From Tetramitus jugosus (taxonomy: Eukaryota; Heterolobosea; Eutetramitea; Acrasida; Vahlkampfiidae), in NCBI GenBank assembly GCA_937625935.1, contig OW569347.1, positions 434,001 through 498,000 of the forward strand: 64,000 nt of DNA, written 5' to 3'. Shown here one piece after another: positions 19,462 through 29,360 of this stretch. Within the stretch, counting starts at the first letter, position 1, and every line of letters begins with the position of its first letter. Under the pieces are notes generated by a model, which was given only the letters and a program-made list of their open reading frames with translations, was not told where the DNA came from and searched no databases. The position numbers were made by a program, and so were the translations under genes.

Positions 19462-21597
19462 TCAATTTCCATGAGAGTTGTGACGCGGAGTCGCCAGATT
19501 AGAGAGCTCGCGGAAGGCTTCTCGCATTTGTGTGTGAATCGCTGCACTATTTCTAGTGGTGCCTCCAAACAAGCGATTATTGATTTGTTCGTAGATGTCC
19601 GTTGTATTCTGCGTTTGTGGCATTTGGTGCAGTGATTCTCCTAAAACTGGTTGTGGTGGGTCATACAGGCGGGAAACTGGTGGCGGCATAGTTCGTCCAC
19701 TATCAGAGGAGCGATGGACAGGAATATGAGGAGGAGCAAGAAATGGGTAGGTGGGTGAGATCTGTGGAACAAAATTCATGGGTGTGCTCGCTGGGAAGAA
19801 GGGTGTTGCCCGAAAATGAGTTTCTTGAGACTGTCGAGGTGGAGGAGGTAGTTGTTGTTGATTGATGTTACTATTTGAGCGCAAATAGAAACTCAAAGGA
19901 TCATGTGATAGCCTATCTGGGAGCTGATGCGATGGTGTTCCAAGGTTATGCGGAACAAGAGGTTCATAGTAATTTGGTCGTGGGTAGTATCGATTTGGGT
20001 CCAATGCTAGCGAGTGTTGACGACTTGGAGCAGTCGTCTGTTGCTGGGATGATGTTGTTGTCAAAGCACCAAGATGGATGTCATCTTGATCGATCAATCG
20101 ATTGACGGGAGATGGCACTTGCCGACTCTCTGCTACTACTGCAGTGTTCGGCTCTTCATTATCTGAATCGGAAATAACAATGGGATCCTCTGGTCGATTG
20201 GACGCTGCAGGAGCAGGCGGAAAGAATGGATAGATGAAACCAGGCAGATACGCCATCTGATGTTGTGTTGTTCCATTATTCATATTCATGTTTTCATGAG
20301 TCCGGAACCTTGACATTTGTTGATGATTAGGAAACAGAGGAAAGTTCATCATTGGCGCCATTGGACGCATTGTATGACCCTCTTCAAACAAATAGGTGGT
20401 ACCATCATTGGTCTCTTCTGAATCCGTATAATCCTCATCTGAATCCGAATCCGAATCAGAGCCATGATAGGCATTATCATAGGCATTATCATAGGGATCA
20501 ACATACACATCATGATACGGATTATATACATAACCTGCATTCAATCCACCATCGTTGCCTTCATCATCATCATCATCATCGTCATCTGACTCATCCGATG
20601 ATGATGACTCTCCTCCAAAGAATCGAATAAAGGAGATCATGCTGCGATGTGCTTGATGATCATCATCGTCATCATCGTCATCGTCGTCATATTCACCACC
20701 GTCATCTTCCTCGTCCACGAGTCGAAAGTTACGATGTGGAACATGAACTGTGGTTACATTGCTATCACTAGAATGATTATGAACGACACGACTACTGGTG
20801 TTATTATCAAGTGCAGATGATGGTGACTGCAGCTTCTCATCACATGACGACAATGACACCATTTTTGGTGTAATCGAAGTAAAACGTCGTTTACAAACGG
20901 GACATTCGTTTGATTTCTCCGACCATTGATGAATACATTCGAAACAGAATTCGTGTTGACAAGAGTCGAGACATCCTTGCTTCTCAACAGTGTCATAACA
21001 CACACAACACTCCATTTTACAATCATCATCATTATTATTATTGTTATTGTTGTTATTGTTGTCATTGTGATTCACTCTTTCAACATTCATGTTGTTCAAC
21101 TCACTACTCGCTTCATTATGATTATGATTATTGTTACTACTACTCTTATTATTATTATTGTTATTATGATGATGATGATGATGACTTGTTTCTTCCTCGT
21201 CATCATCACTGATATCAACAACTACAGTACTATCCATCATGGTTCTTGGTCTCTTTGTCCGATGATGCAAACAATCATCTTGTTGTGATTGTTGTTCATC
21301 TTGTTGTTCGATATTGTTGTCGTCATGTACAGGTGAAGAAGATGAGGAAGATGAAGATGTGGATGACGAGGAAGAAGAAGGCGAAGAAGATGACAATGCA
21401 TTATTCATCCATTTTCGCTTCCTGTTTGGCGATGATGATGCTGTTGTTGTTGTTGTGGTGGTGGTGGTGGTGGTGGTAGTGTCAGTGTGCTCCTCATTAT
21501 CATTCGTAGGAGTAGGAGCACTCATACTGTTGTTACTACTGTGATGAAGGTTATAGTTGTTGTTGTTCGGAATATGACGGTTGTTGTTGTGGGACAT
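19462..21597 (-). CDS. RING-finger protein with long Asp/Asn/Ser/His-rich tracts (probable E3 ubiquitin ligase)
   Basis: 711 residues from the ATG at 21597. The frame upstream begins with GTG only. A C3HC4 RING finger lies near residues 194-236: CCVC, GCLDSCQHEFCFECI, and CPVCKRRF. The rest is mostly disordered: Thr run near residue 40, Ser run, His and Asn runs, and two Asp-rich segments around residues 300-360. A potential SUMO-interacting motif VVVDISDDDEEE lies near residue 125, and PIVISDSDNEEP near residue 480. The combination of RING and acidic hydrophobic motifs is typical of SUMO-targeted ubiquitin ligases; that reading is inference. Confidence 0.85.
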   Translation of the reverse strand: MSHNNNRHIPNNNNYNLHHSSNNSMSAPTPTNDNEEHTDTTTTTTTTTTTTTASSSPNRKRKWMNNALSSSSPSSSSSSTSSSSSSSSPVHDDNNIEQQDEQQSQQDDCLHHRTKRPRTMMDSTVVVDISDDDEEETSHHHHHHNNNNNNKSSSNNNHNHNEASSELNNMNVERVNHNDNNNNNNNNNNDDDCKMECCVCYDTVEKQGCLDSCQHEFCFECIHQWSEKSNECPVCKRRFTSITPKMVSLSSCDEKLQSPSSALDNNTSSRVVHNHSSDSNVTTVHVPHRNFRLVDEEDDGGEYDDDDDDDDDDHQAHRSMISFIRFFGGESSSSDESDDDDDDDDEGNDGGLNAGYVYNPYHDVYVDPYDNAYDNAYHGSDSDSDSDEDYTDSEETNDGTTYLFEEGHTMRPMAPMMNFPLFPNHQQMSRFRTHENMNMNNGTTQHQMAYLPGFIYPFFPPAPAASNRPEDPIVISDSDNEEPNTAVVAESRQVPSPVNRLIDQDDIHLGALTTTSSQQQTTAPSRQHSLALDPNRYYPRPNYYEPLVPHNLGTPSHQLPDRLSHDPLSFYLRSNSNINQQQLPPPPRQSQETHFRATPFFPASTPMNFVPQISPTYPFLAPPHIPVHRSSDSGRTMPPPVSRLYDPPQPVLGESLHQMPQTQNTTDIYEQINNRLFGGTTRNSAAIHTQMREAFRELSNLATPRHNSHGN

Positions 21598-21741
21598 GGG
21601 TAAAAAACAACACAAAAGCCTTTTGCGCGCCAATACTCCTTTCGGCTGTGTTTGGTTGTGATGGGACGAAAAAACTCTGTGGGAGAATTGTTTCACGGTG
21701 CTGCGTGGAACTCAACAATAAACTCTTCTTTACGGGATGCG

Positions 21742-22839
21742 TTACAAAGCTCCACCAGTGTGGCGATTCAACCAATGGAGAATATCCTGTACAACATTAT
21801 CACTCTCTGGCTCTTGTAACAACTCGTGGTAAAACCCTGGATACTCGATAATCTCTTTGTCGGTGGAACCTGAACGCTCATAGAGTTGCTTACTGCCATC
21901 TGGACATACGGACTTATCGGCTGTTCCATAAAGAACGAGCAAAGGCTCTCTAACATTTGAGTAAAGATTGTCTCTGTCAATCTTCATGTAACTATTGAGC
22001 AATTTAGCTGAGAGGCCTGCAAGGAAAGGCCCCTTATAGATACGAGGATCAGAAGCGTACTCAGCAACACTCGACTTGTTTCGAGTTAAAAACTCGGGAC
22101 TCAACGGTGCTTGCACAGGCAAGCTTGGCAAAAATTTACCTATTATTGGTGCCAAGACACTAGACACAGGGAATAGTATCGAATCAGAAATGTCTTTACC
22201 AATCGCTAAGGCTGCATTGGACGTAATGATACCACTGATTACAAATGGTTGAACCATATTTGCCTGGAGACGCTGATACCCTTGATTGAGCATGTCATAT
22301 GTTACGACTGAGAATCCTCCGAGACTATGACCAAACAAAAAGAGGTTGTGTTCCTTGTTTGCATCGCACAACAGAGGTTTCACATACATGACAACACGCT
22401 CCAACAGTACCTGTTCCATATCTGCATAAATTTCCTCTAATTCTGCGTATCCAACTCGACCAGATGAATAACCATTGGATCGTTGATCATAGCGATAAAC
22501 GTGATATCCGTTCTGGGCAAGCTGATGACTGAATCGATCATAACGACCAGAGTGTTCGCCCCATCCATGCACAATCACAACAGTGGCATTCTTGGACTGT
22601 GGTGATGTACAGGGCACGAGACTTGGTTGAAAGAATTCAAAGAGAGTGATATTTGCATTTTCATTGGCAGTAAACCTGGCCACAGTGCAACCCTTGTTCA
22701 ATTGAGAGATTCGATCCAGATCAGGCACAAATCGATCAGTTATTTCCGGTAGAGAAGAGAACTGTGTATGAAGGAAAGAAAAGCCCAGAGCTAGTACGCT
22801 GATGAGAAGAGCGATCAAAGCAGACAGACGAGTTCTCAT
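21742..22839 (-). CDS. Membrane-anchored alpha/beta hydrolase, monoglyceride-lipase-like
   Basis: 365 residues. A signal anchor occupies residues 5-25 (LSALIALLISVLALGFSFL). The hydrolase starts with VVIVHGWGEHSGRYDRF, the oxyanion loop typical of monoacylglycerol and lysophospholipid lipases. The nucleophile elbow is GHSLGG (Ser172). Asp308 in VLYGTADKSV and His338 in YPGFYHEL complete a standard triad. The likely substrates are monoacylglycerols or lysophospholipids, with the active site probably in the endomembrane lumen or at the surface. Several N-glycosylation sites fit this. The exact substrate is inferred. Confidence 0.88.
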   Translation of the reverse strand: MRTRLSALIALLISVLALGFSFLHTQFSSLPEITDRFVPDLDRISQLNKGCTVARFTANENANITLFEFFQPSLVPCTSPQSKNATVVIVHGWGEHSGRYDRFSHQLAQNGYHVYRYDQRSNGYSSGRVGYAELEEIYADMEQVLLERVVMYVKPLLCDANKEHNLFLFGHSLGGFSVVTYDMLNQGYQRLQANMVQPFVISGIITSNAALAIGKDISDSILFPVSSVLAPIIGKFLPSLPVQAPLSPEFLTRNKSSVAEYASDPRIYKGPFLAGLSAKLLNSYMKIDRDNLYSNVREPLLVLYGTADKSVCPDGSKQLYERSGSTDKEIIEYPGFYHELLQEPESDNVVQDILHWLNRHTGGAL

Positions 22840-23174
22840 GCTTGTTTGTTTTCTTGGGTGGGGAGTTTTTCTTAGTGTTGTGGTTACCCAAAAATGTCTG
22901 ACAGAAAAAAGTGTTTTTTCAGGGAATGAGCAGAGGAGAGACTTTTTGGGACTGAGGATGCCGGTTGATTGGTTGTATGGCTGAAATTATGTGATGGGAA
23001 ACATGAGTTGTACAAATAGAGAAGAGAAATTTGTGGAATAGTTGATGATTGGCTCAGAAACGACAGCGACACTACTTTTATTCCCACAAAAAAAAAGAGT
23101 GGTCAACTTTGAGCGAATACAACTGCAATCAACCAACGATTGAAGAGTCAACTAACGAATAGACAACCTTACTA

Positions 23175-24179
23175 ATGTTGTATCTTCTACCAGAGGAACT
23201 CATTGTTCAAATTCTATCATTCCTCAATCCCAGATGGATTGGAAGACTGGCTCTGACGAGTTCTCACATGTATCGGCTGATTTTCAGTCAACAACAGCAA
23301 CAACACTACACTTCATTGAGCGACCACATTTGGAAAACGGTCTATGAACAGAGGAAATCATGTGATAAACAAATCATGAGGAAAGTCATTTCTGACATGA
23401 GATACTTGCCTCATCACATTGAACCAGATGAACCGACTCTATCTGTCATGAAACTCTCCAATGATACAGAAGAACAATGTCAATCCACTATGACAACTCA
23501 TCGTCGGTGCAGTTGGATAGACCTGTGCAAACAACTGTTCTCCTTTCAATTCTCTCCCAAAGTCTCACCGATGATCAATATTTACGACCACTTGATGATA
23601 ACTAACCATAACAGGACAATCAACTCTGATTCTCAAGCTTTTTGGAAAATGGTATACTTTCAACGACCTATTACTCGATACACACTGGATCAGTCGATTG
23701 ACTCAGTGTGCTGGGAAGTCGTATTGGACGAGTTTGAATCTCATCGTAACTACTTTAGTGTAGTCATAGGAGTGAGCACTAATCCCATCGGTGAGCGTTC
23801 AGAAGTAGTGAGTATCCTGGGCAACAGTAGTGGTGAGATTGGATTCTCTACTGGGAACTTGGGTCTCTTTGAAAATGGGACGTTTGTTCTCTCAAAGCTT
23901 TCCAATGGCGAATTGGCTTTTCCTTCTGAAGAGAATGGATTGAGAGCAGGAGATGCCATTGGAGTAAAGTTAGAACCCATATGGCCCACAACGGACAAAA
24001 AATCAACCTTAAGGTGGGAGATTACTTTTTATGTGAACGGGAAACCGGTCGAAGAGAGAACAAATGACAGCATGGATGTTGCTTCTCGAATCATTTCCAG
24101 CAACTTCGTTTGGCCTGCTATTTCGCTCATCTCCTCTCAAAAAGTATCGATAAGGCATGTCCAGCAACTACCGTATTGA
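23175..24179 (+). CDS. F-box protein with C-terminal SPRY-like domain
   Basis: 334 residues. The N-terminus LLPEELIVQILSFLNPRW is an F-box, which binds SKP1 in SCF ubiquitin ligases. A Q-rich linker and an unknown middle region follow. From about residue 180 the sequence resembles a B30.2/SPRY fold: DSVCWEVVLDEF, FSVVIGVSTNP, GEIGFSTGNLGLF, GDAIGVKLEP and WEITFYVNGKPV. This suggests substrate recognition through SPRY, as in FBXO45. The SPRY assignment is less certain than the F-box. Confidence 0.78.
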   Translation: MLYLLPEELIVQILSFLNPRWIGRLALTSSHMYRLIFSQQQQQHYTSLSDHIWKTVYEQRKSCDKQIMRKVISDMRYLPHHIEPDEPTLSVMKLSNDTEEQCQSTMTTHRRCSWIDLCKQLFSFQFSPKVSPMINIYDHLMITNHNRTINSDSQAFWKMVYFQRPITRYTLDQSIDSVCWEVVLDEFESHRNYFSVVIGVSTNPIGERSEVVSILGNSSGEIGFSTGNLGLFENGTFVLSKLSNGELAFPSEENGLRAGDAIGVKLEPIWPTTDKKSTLRWEITFYVNGKPVEERTNDSMDVASRIISSNFVWPAISLISSQKVSIRHVQQLPY

Positions 24180-24233
24180 AAGAGTAAACCAAGTATCTTG
24201 TTGACCACAACGAAATTTTCTTTATACAAAAAG

Positions 24234-25037
24234 TTAACCCCTTCTCATTCTGGGTCTCATTCCTCCACTGGGAACAAAACTCTTTGTCTCACCAAATCTT
24301 GTTCTCTTCATGAATTTAGTAAAGGGATTTTTCTGTGGTTGAACCATTGTGTAGAGTCTGTCCTCGAATTGAGGTTTAACCATTCTTCTACCTCTCTTTC
24401 TTCTTGGTTCCAAAAAGACTCCACCCACTCGGAAGTGCTTTGGATTAACGTACCAACCTTTGCGGTGATGGTGTCTTCTCTTTGGCTTTCTTCTCTTGTC
24501 CAGTTCGAAAGCAATCTTCTTGGACAACAGATCAAGATTATCTTCCTCCAAGTAATTAACCTTTTCTGCGCTAGCTGTGTCCATGTTGAAATTGAATTGG
24601 ATGCAAGTGAAGGTTCTACCCTTGCTATCAACCAATCGAGCTGTACCAGTGTAAGGACCACCTGGAGGAGCAAATGCAGGAACATCTTGAACAATAGTTT
24701 GATCCAACTTTCCAGCCTTGATAGGACAGGAAAGAAATCCTGGGGCACAAACCTTTTGTTGACCCTTAAAGAGTTGAACGCCACTGTATGCGACATCAAG
24801 ATCAACAAAAGCATCTCCTTCGATAGTTTCCTTGAGGTCACCCTTGACATGAACCTTGAATTGTGCTCCGATCTTGGGAGCTTTAGGTTCAAATGTCACG
24901 GAGTCCACTTGAATCAACCATGAAGGGTCTTGCTTCTCACCAGAACAAAAAGACCAAATCTTTTCTTGGGCTTGAACATCTCTTGTCGCAAAGAGTAAGA
25001 GAGTAGCCAGCAATGCTGTGAATACTAAAATTCTCAT
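24234..25037 (-). CDS. Secreted ML (MD-2-related lipid-recognition) domain protein with a highly basic C-terminal tail
   Basis: 267 residues. A signal peptide MRILVFTALLATLLLFATRDVQAQ ends near residue 23. The ML domain covers about residues 25-155, with conserved cysteines in WSFCSG, KVCAPGFLSCPIKAGKL and FTCIQFNFNM and a PPGGPYTGTARLVD strand region. ML proteins bind lipids (NPC2 sterol, GM2A glycolipid, phospholipid). After the domain come ~110 unusual residues rich in Arg, Lys and His, including KRRKPKRRHHHRK, PRRKRGRRM and PRMRRG, which ordinary ML proteins lack. The tail may bind anionic lipid or DNA, or be a precursor cut to basic peptides. That part is inference. Confidence 0.82.
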   Translation of the reverse strand: MRILVFTALLATLLLFATRDVQAQEKIWSFCSGEKQDPSWLIQVDSVTFEPKAPKIGAQFKVHVKGDLKETIEGDAFVDLDVAYSGVQLFKGQQKVCAPGFLSCPIKAGKLDQTIVQDVPAFAPPGGPYTGTARLVDSKGRTFTCIQFNFNMDTASAEKVNYLEEDNLDLLSKKIAFELDKRRKPKRRHHHRKGWYVNPKHFRVGGVFLEPRRKRGRRMVKPQFEDRLYTMVQPQKNPFTKFMKRTRFGETKSFVPSGGMRPRMRRG

Positions 25038-25346
25038 GTTATTGATTGTATTTACAAAGTTGGAGTGTGTTTTTCTTTTTCGTTTGCTTTCTGCACAGAC
25101 TTTTATGCATCCTTAAGTATTTGATGGGTTCATGCTCGGATCACATTTTTGTTCCAGCGGTTGGTATTTTTATCGGCAGACGAATGGGTAATTTGATAGG
25201 TCTTTACTTTTTGGAAGATAACTCCCTTTGAATGATTGTAATCTCCAACCTGTCGTATCATGTTCCGGGATCCAGGGATATGAACAATAACTACTATCGA
25301 TTTCCTCGGCTTATGGTGCTCACGATGATCAGATCGAAACCAACAA

Positions 25347-25511
25347 ATGCGATCAGTTGTTGGCGGCGTTGTCAAAGAGTCAAAGGCACACTTAATGCAA
25401 CAAGATACACAACAAATCGGACAAGCTTGTACATTTTTCTCTTGTGGTCAAGAAACGATTAGTGTTGAACTATGTGAGGTTCATAAGCATCTTTGGTTGA
25501 TTGAAAAATAA
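25347..25511 (+). CDS. Possible small ORF, 54 aa
   Basis: ATG-to-TAA frame with the context CAACAAATG, encoding MRSVVGGVVKESKAHL… and ending LCEVHKHLWLIEK. The stop is followed at once by AATAAA-like sequence. It lies in the otherwise empty region between the ML gene start and the ERI1-like gene end. Three cysteines occur but I see no CX9C pairing. It may be a small mitochondrial-type protein or chance. The preceding 25038-25346 shows nothing recognisable. Confidence 0.3.
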   Translation: MRSVVGGVVKESKAHLMQQDTQQIGQACTFFSCGQETISVELCEVHKHLWLIEK

Positions 25512-25524
25512 ATAAAATTGGTTT

Positions 25525-27087
25525 TTATATGGATTTCTTCATCGAGGTATTTACAATGCAAAGAAGAGCACCCTTGTTCAACATTTCCTTCGACATACGA
25601 ACATAGTTCTCAATAGGTGTTTGATCCTTGTTGTAGGTGTCAATTTCAGTCAGTCCATTTTTTTGGATATGTTCCTTGGCTTGTGCTGATAGATTGACCC
25701 ACCTGTTCAAGAACTTTGGGAATGTAGTTTGCTCCGTGCAACACATGCTCTTTAGTGCTTCAAAAGATGTTTCATCTTTAAAAGCAAAGGCTGTTGTTAA
25801 AATAGCTGGCGAATTCTTCTTTGATCTGTTGGGGTATCTGGACTTGACCAGATTGTGCTTTCTTAGCCACTTGCTGAGTAGTTTAAGTGCATCATTCATG
25901 TTGGCAGCAAACTGACTCAACTCTTGAGATTCGCACTCCTTTTCGTCGTGGTTCTCACACTCAACAAAAGTACTGTCAATTGTCACACAGAACTCATCGC
26001 CATGTGGCTCCAGATTGGCCATGTTAAGGGCAGATGCAGAGAGATTGGTGGTGGATGCATCCAAAATAACCAATACATTAAATGGTTGCAATCGAAGAGT
26101 ATGGGAATGCTCATGAACATTATCGTTCACTTCAAGCTTTCCACCATCTTCTACAATTCGAATCGCAATATGTCCAATGTTCGTGCTGTCATCTAATCCG
26201 CTGTGATGATTGCCTACAAAGGACATGTTCAAGTGACTCAACATGCCCAATAGACTGAATCCCTTGGTCTGATAAGTATCATAAAACGATTTTCTAATGT
26301 TGACCCAACGAGAGTAATAAATTGGCTTTGTTATATTCTTTCTTTCACACTCTCTGTGCAAGAAGCCATAAAAGTCATAGGGTCCATCTGTAATGAAGGT
26401 AAATGGCAACTTGTCCAATGCAGTTTTCACTTGTTCATAGTGCTTGAATTGATTGGGCATAAAGTCACTCATCTGATCTGCAGTGACCAATCCATGTTGG
26501 AAGAGCCAATGATGCACACGAGAGAATGCATCAGACAGTTCAATACCAGAATCGACATTATCCTGAGTAATCCCGGTCAATTGAGTACAGAATGTTGTGA
26601 GTTGAGTGTGCACCGTTGGCTTAATAAACAATCTCAATTGATCAACAATGACAATGGTTTGTTGTCTCTGGTCAACCTTGAGAAGCACCAATGGAAATTC
26701 AATAATCTCATTCTCAAAGTCTGGGCAATTCTCCTCGCATGTTGCTTCAAAGTCCACAACGACATAAAATCGGAATGGTTGTCTTCTGAAACGACACGCA
26801 TTCTTTTGAGTGCTTGTTTGCTCCATTTCGAGCGATTGTCTTCTGGATGTCAATCTTGGACCCAAAGTCGTAGTCGTAGTCGTAGTAGTAGTCGTAGTAG
26901 TCATAGTTGTGCCAGTGGTTGCACCTGGAGTGTAACGAATCATCTGACCATGATTACCATTGATTGATTTGCGTTGGTAAGAGGTGGGTGCTGCTGGAGA
27001 GGTTGATTCTTGCTTCCTCATCCTTGTTGTTGCTGTGGAGGACAAGAGTGATGCAGATGGGTGGAATGGTTGAGATGTGATCAACAT
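25525..27087 (-). CDS. ERI1-like DEDDh 3'-5' exoribonuclease
   Basis: 520 residues. The first ~105 are low complexity, including a 13-Thr run. The exonuclease domain begins FYVVVDFEATCEEN, with the metal-binding Asp-x-Glu at residues ~111-113. Next come IEFPLVLL, KPTVHTQLTTFCTQLTGIT, the second acidic motif FITDGPYDF, and HHSGLDDSTNIGHIA with the catalytic His and last Asp. This arrangement is typical of ERI1/THEX1 enzymes, which trim histone mRNA, 5.8S rRNA and small RNAs. The C-terminal ~200 residues are unrecognised and no SAP domain is seen. ERI1 identity is by domain motifs only. Confidence 0.88.
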   Translation of the reverse strand: MLITSQPFHPSASLLSSTATTRMRKQESTSPAAPTSYQRKSINGNHGQMIRYTPGATTGTTMTTTTTTTTTTTTLGPRLTSRRQSLEMEQTSTQKNACRFRRQPFRFYVVVDFEATCEENCPDFENEIIEFPLVLLKVDQRQQTIVIVDQLRLFIKPTVHTQLTTFCTQLTGITQDNVDSGIELSDAFSRVHHWLFQHGLVTADQMSDFMPNQFKHYEQVKTALDKLPFTFITDGPYDFYGFLHRECERKNITKPIYYSRWVNIRKSFYDTYQTKGFSLLGMLSHLNMSFVGNHHSGLDDSTNIGHIAIRIVEDGGKLEVNDNVHEHSHTLRLQPFNVLVILDASTTNLSASALNMANLEPHGDEFCVTIDSTFVECENHDEKECESQELSQFAANMNDALKLLSKWLRKHNLVKSRYPNRSKKNSPAILTTAFAFKDETSFEALKSMCCTEQTTFPKFLNRWVNLSAQAKEHIQKNGLTEIDTYNKDQTPIENYVRMSKEMLNKGALLCIVNTSMKKSI

Positions 27088-28064
27088 TTGAATGAATATA
27101 GTAATAGAATGGGTGTTTTACGTTTATGTATAGGATGTATGCAGTGATACTAAGTATCTGAGAGGATGTTATGTTGTTATGTGTAGTAGGAAATAGAGAG
27201 TATAGTATACAGAAGGGACTTATCACTCAATTGTGCAATGAATGGAGAGGTAGAGAGATGCAGATAGGGATAGATAGATAATAAGTGCTGGAGAGCTATA
27301 GATAATAAATAAGAGATGGAGAGATCAATCTTTTGACAAAAGAAGATTTTGTTTTCGTTTGATTGGACGGGAAGTGTGTTTGGGTGATGATGATGTTACT
27401 TTTTTCAAATAAAAAACATCAAGTTCTAAAGGTCCAAACACGCACCTTAAAATGCATTGCGGCTAAGTAGCGAGCTTCTTTTTTGGATGACATCGAAATA
27501 CCATCCTGCATTTCTTGACCTAAAATAAACTGAGGTAGTTTCAGACCGCCACGTCAGAAATAGTCCCAACGGATACCCCGCTTGTGTGAACAAATTGGTT
27601 TCTAGGTATTTCGTTGAACAAAGTGGGGTCACCACACCAATCAATTTGCATTTTGACCGTGTGGACATTGATTGGAGTTGGTGGCGCTCTTGTTGAACCC
27701 ATTGCACGCTCAATTGCAATCGTCATCGCCAACAACAACAGAAAACAGAAACAAACTCATTCATCGAGTGCTCCACAACAGCAAGCTCAAAAATAACTGT
27801 GTCCAGCCAGAGGGTCCCCAGAATTTCCTTCTTCCGTGAAGACACCAAAAAACCTAGCACAAAATCTCTCTCTCACCACCTCTATTTCCAATCACTCGGA
27901 TTGTTTCCAAGCTTAGATCACCACTCAGGTAAGGCCATCACTTACCCACACGGCAACAACAATAAGATCTTTTATCTAACAGAAGAAGAACAAACATTAA
28001 AACAGCAAAATAGCTATTTACAAACACACCAAAAAGTAACGAACAACTTTTCGAGATTAACAAC
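27088..28064. promoter_or_regulatory. Divergent intergenic region
   Basis: Nearly 1 kb between the ERI1-like start and the carrier start. A plus-strand frame around 27614-27796 contains a hydrophobic stretch (TLIGVGGALVEPIARSIAIVIA) followed by a polar tail, and could be a tiny membrane protein, but it lacks an ATG. The last 100 bp before 28065 are A-rich 5' UTR-like sequence. Confidence 0.35.
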
Positions 28065-29039
28065 ATGTCGACGTACAAGAAGAAACAACAACAACCAATT
28101 GCAGCTGTCGAACAACAGACGACAACACCAATTGCAGCTCAACAGCAGAAACAACAAGAAAAAGCTTTGAGCTCTTCAGGTCAATTCCTGTTTGGTGGCT
28201 TGTCAGGTATGGCTGCCATCTGTATGGTCTATCCATCTGATGTCGTCAAAACAAGACTTCAATTGAGCAGTATGGCACAATACAAGAATTCATTGGATGC
28301 CCTGCTCAATATCGCTCGATTGGAGGGATTTGGTGCACTGTATTCTGGATTGTCTGCTGGATTGTTCCGACAGGCCACATACACGACCGCAAAGCTAGGA
28401 GTGTTCAATGTGTTGATGAACAAGTGGACGCGAAGAGATGAGAATGGAAAGGTCATTCATCCATCATTTGCAGTCAAGACCATGGGTGGAATGGTGGCTG
28501 GAGCAATTGCAGCCATTGTGGGAACACCTGCTGAAGTGGCTCTCATTCGTATGCAATCTGATGGAAGATTGCCAGTGGAACAGAGAAGAAACTACAAGCA
28601 TGTATTTGATGCACTATTGCGTATTTATAGAGAAGAGGGATTGTTGACCATGTGGAAAGGCTGTAGCCCTACAGTAGGAAGAGCCGTTGCACTGAATGGA
28701 GCTCAATTGGCTGTTTATTCTCAGTCGAAACAGGTCATCTTGGAGAATTCAAGTATGGCAGATGGTGTGTTGGTTCATTTGATGGCTTCGTTGACTGCTG
28801 GATTCGCTGCTTCATTTGTCTCATTGCCACTGGATATGGCAAAGACGACGTTGCAAGCTGATGGACTTCACTACAAGAATACTGCAGATGTTTTGGTCAA
28901 AGTTGCACAAAAGGATGGTGTATTGAGGCTGTGGAGAGGTTTTACTCCATATTTCCTCAAAGTGGGACCTCACACTGTGTTCACTTTCCTCATCTTTGAA
29001 CAGTGCAGACAAATGTTCGGCAAGCACAACGACAACTAA
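28065..29039 (+). CDS. SLC25A11: Mitochondrial 2-oxoglutarate/malate carrier (SLC25A11-like)
   Basis: 324 residues. A Q-rich N-terminus is followed by three carrier repeats with signatures PSDVVKTRLQ, PAEVALIRMQ and PLDMAKTTLQ. Diagnostic identities to the oxoglutarate carrier are GLSAGLFRQATYTTAKLG, VGTPAEVALIRM, DGRLPVEQRRNYKHVF, QLAVYSQSKQ and GPHTVFTFLIFEQ. It exchanges 2-oxoglutarate for malate across the inner mitochondrial membrane and serves the malate-aspartate shuttle. No introns. Confidence 0.93.
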   Translation: MSTYKKKQQQPIAAVEQQTTTPIAAQQQKQQEKALSSSGQFLFGGLSGMAAICMVYPSDVVKTRLQLSSMAQYKNSLDALLNIARLEGFGALYSGLSAGLFRQATYTTAKLGVFNVLMNKWTRRDENGKVIHPSFAVKTMGGMVAGAIAAIVGTPAEVALIRMQSDGRLPVEQRRNYKHVFDALLRIYREEGLLTMWKGCSPTVGRAVALNGAQLAVYSQSKQVILENSSMADGVLVHLMASLTAGFAASFVSLPLDMAKTTLQADGLHYKNTADVLVKVAQKDGVLRLWRGFTPYFLKVGPHTVFTFLIFEQCRQMFGKHNDN

Positions 29040-29360
29040 TTATTATCATTAATTATCATGGGTCACTTTTTCATATACACTTGTCCAATGTACATACGAT
29101 TATCATCTTTCTTTCCGTTACTAATGTCCGTTTTTCAACCAACAAGCGACAAAAACTCCAACACCAAACTTCACCTCCTTGACACCAAGCAGGAAAATTC
29201 TATTTTTGCCCAATGCACATCCAACAGACACAGGAGAACATCGAGATTCTGAATCTCAAAAAAAGAACACCTCCAACCAATCAACACCATACCAAAAACC
29301 TCACACAAATCACACAAGAGCTCTCAACACAAACAATTTTGTAAAAAAAACATTTTCATC

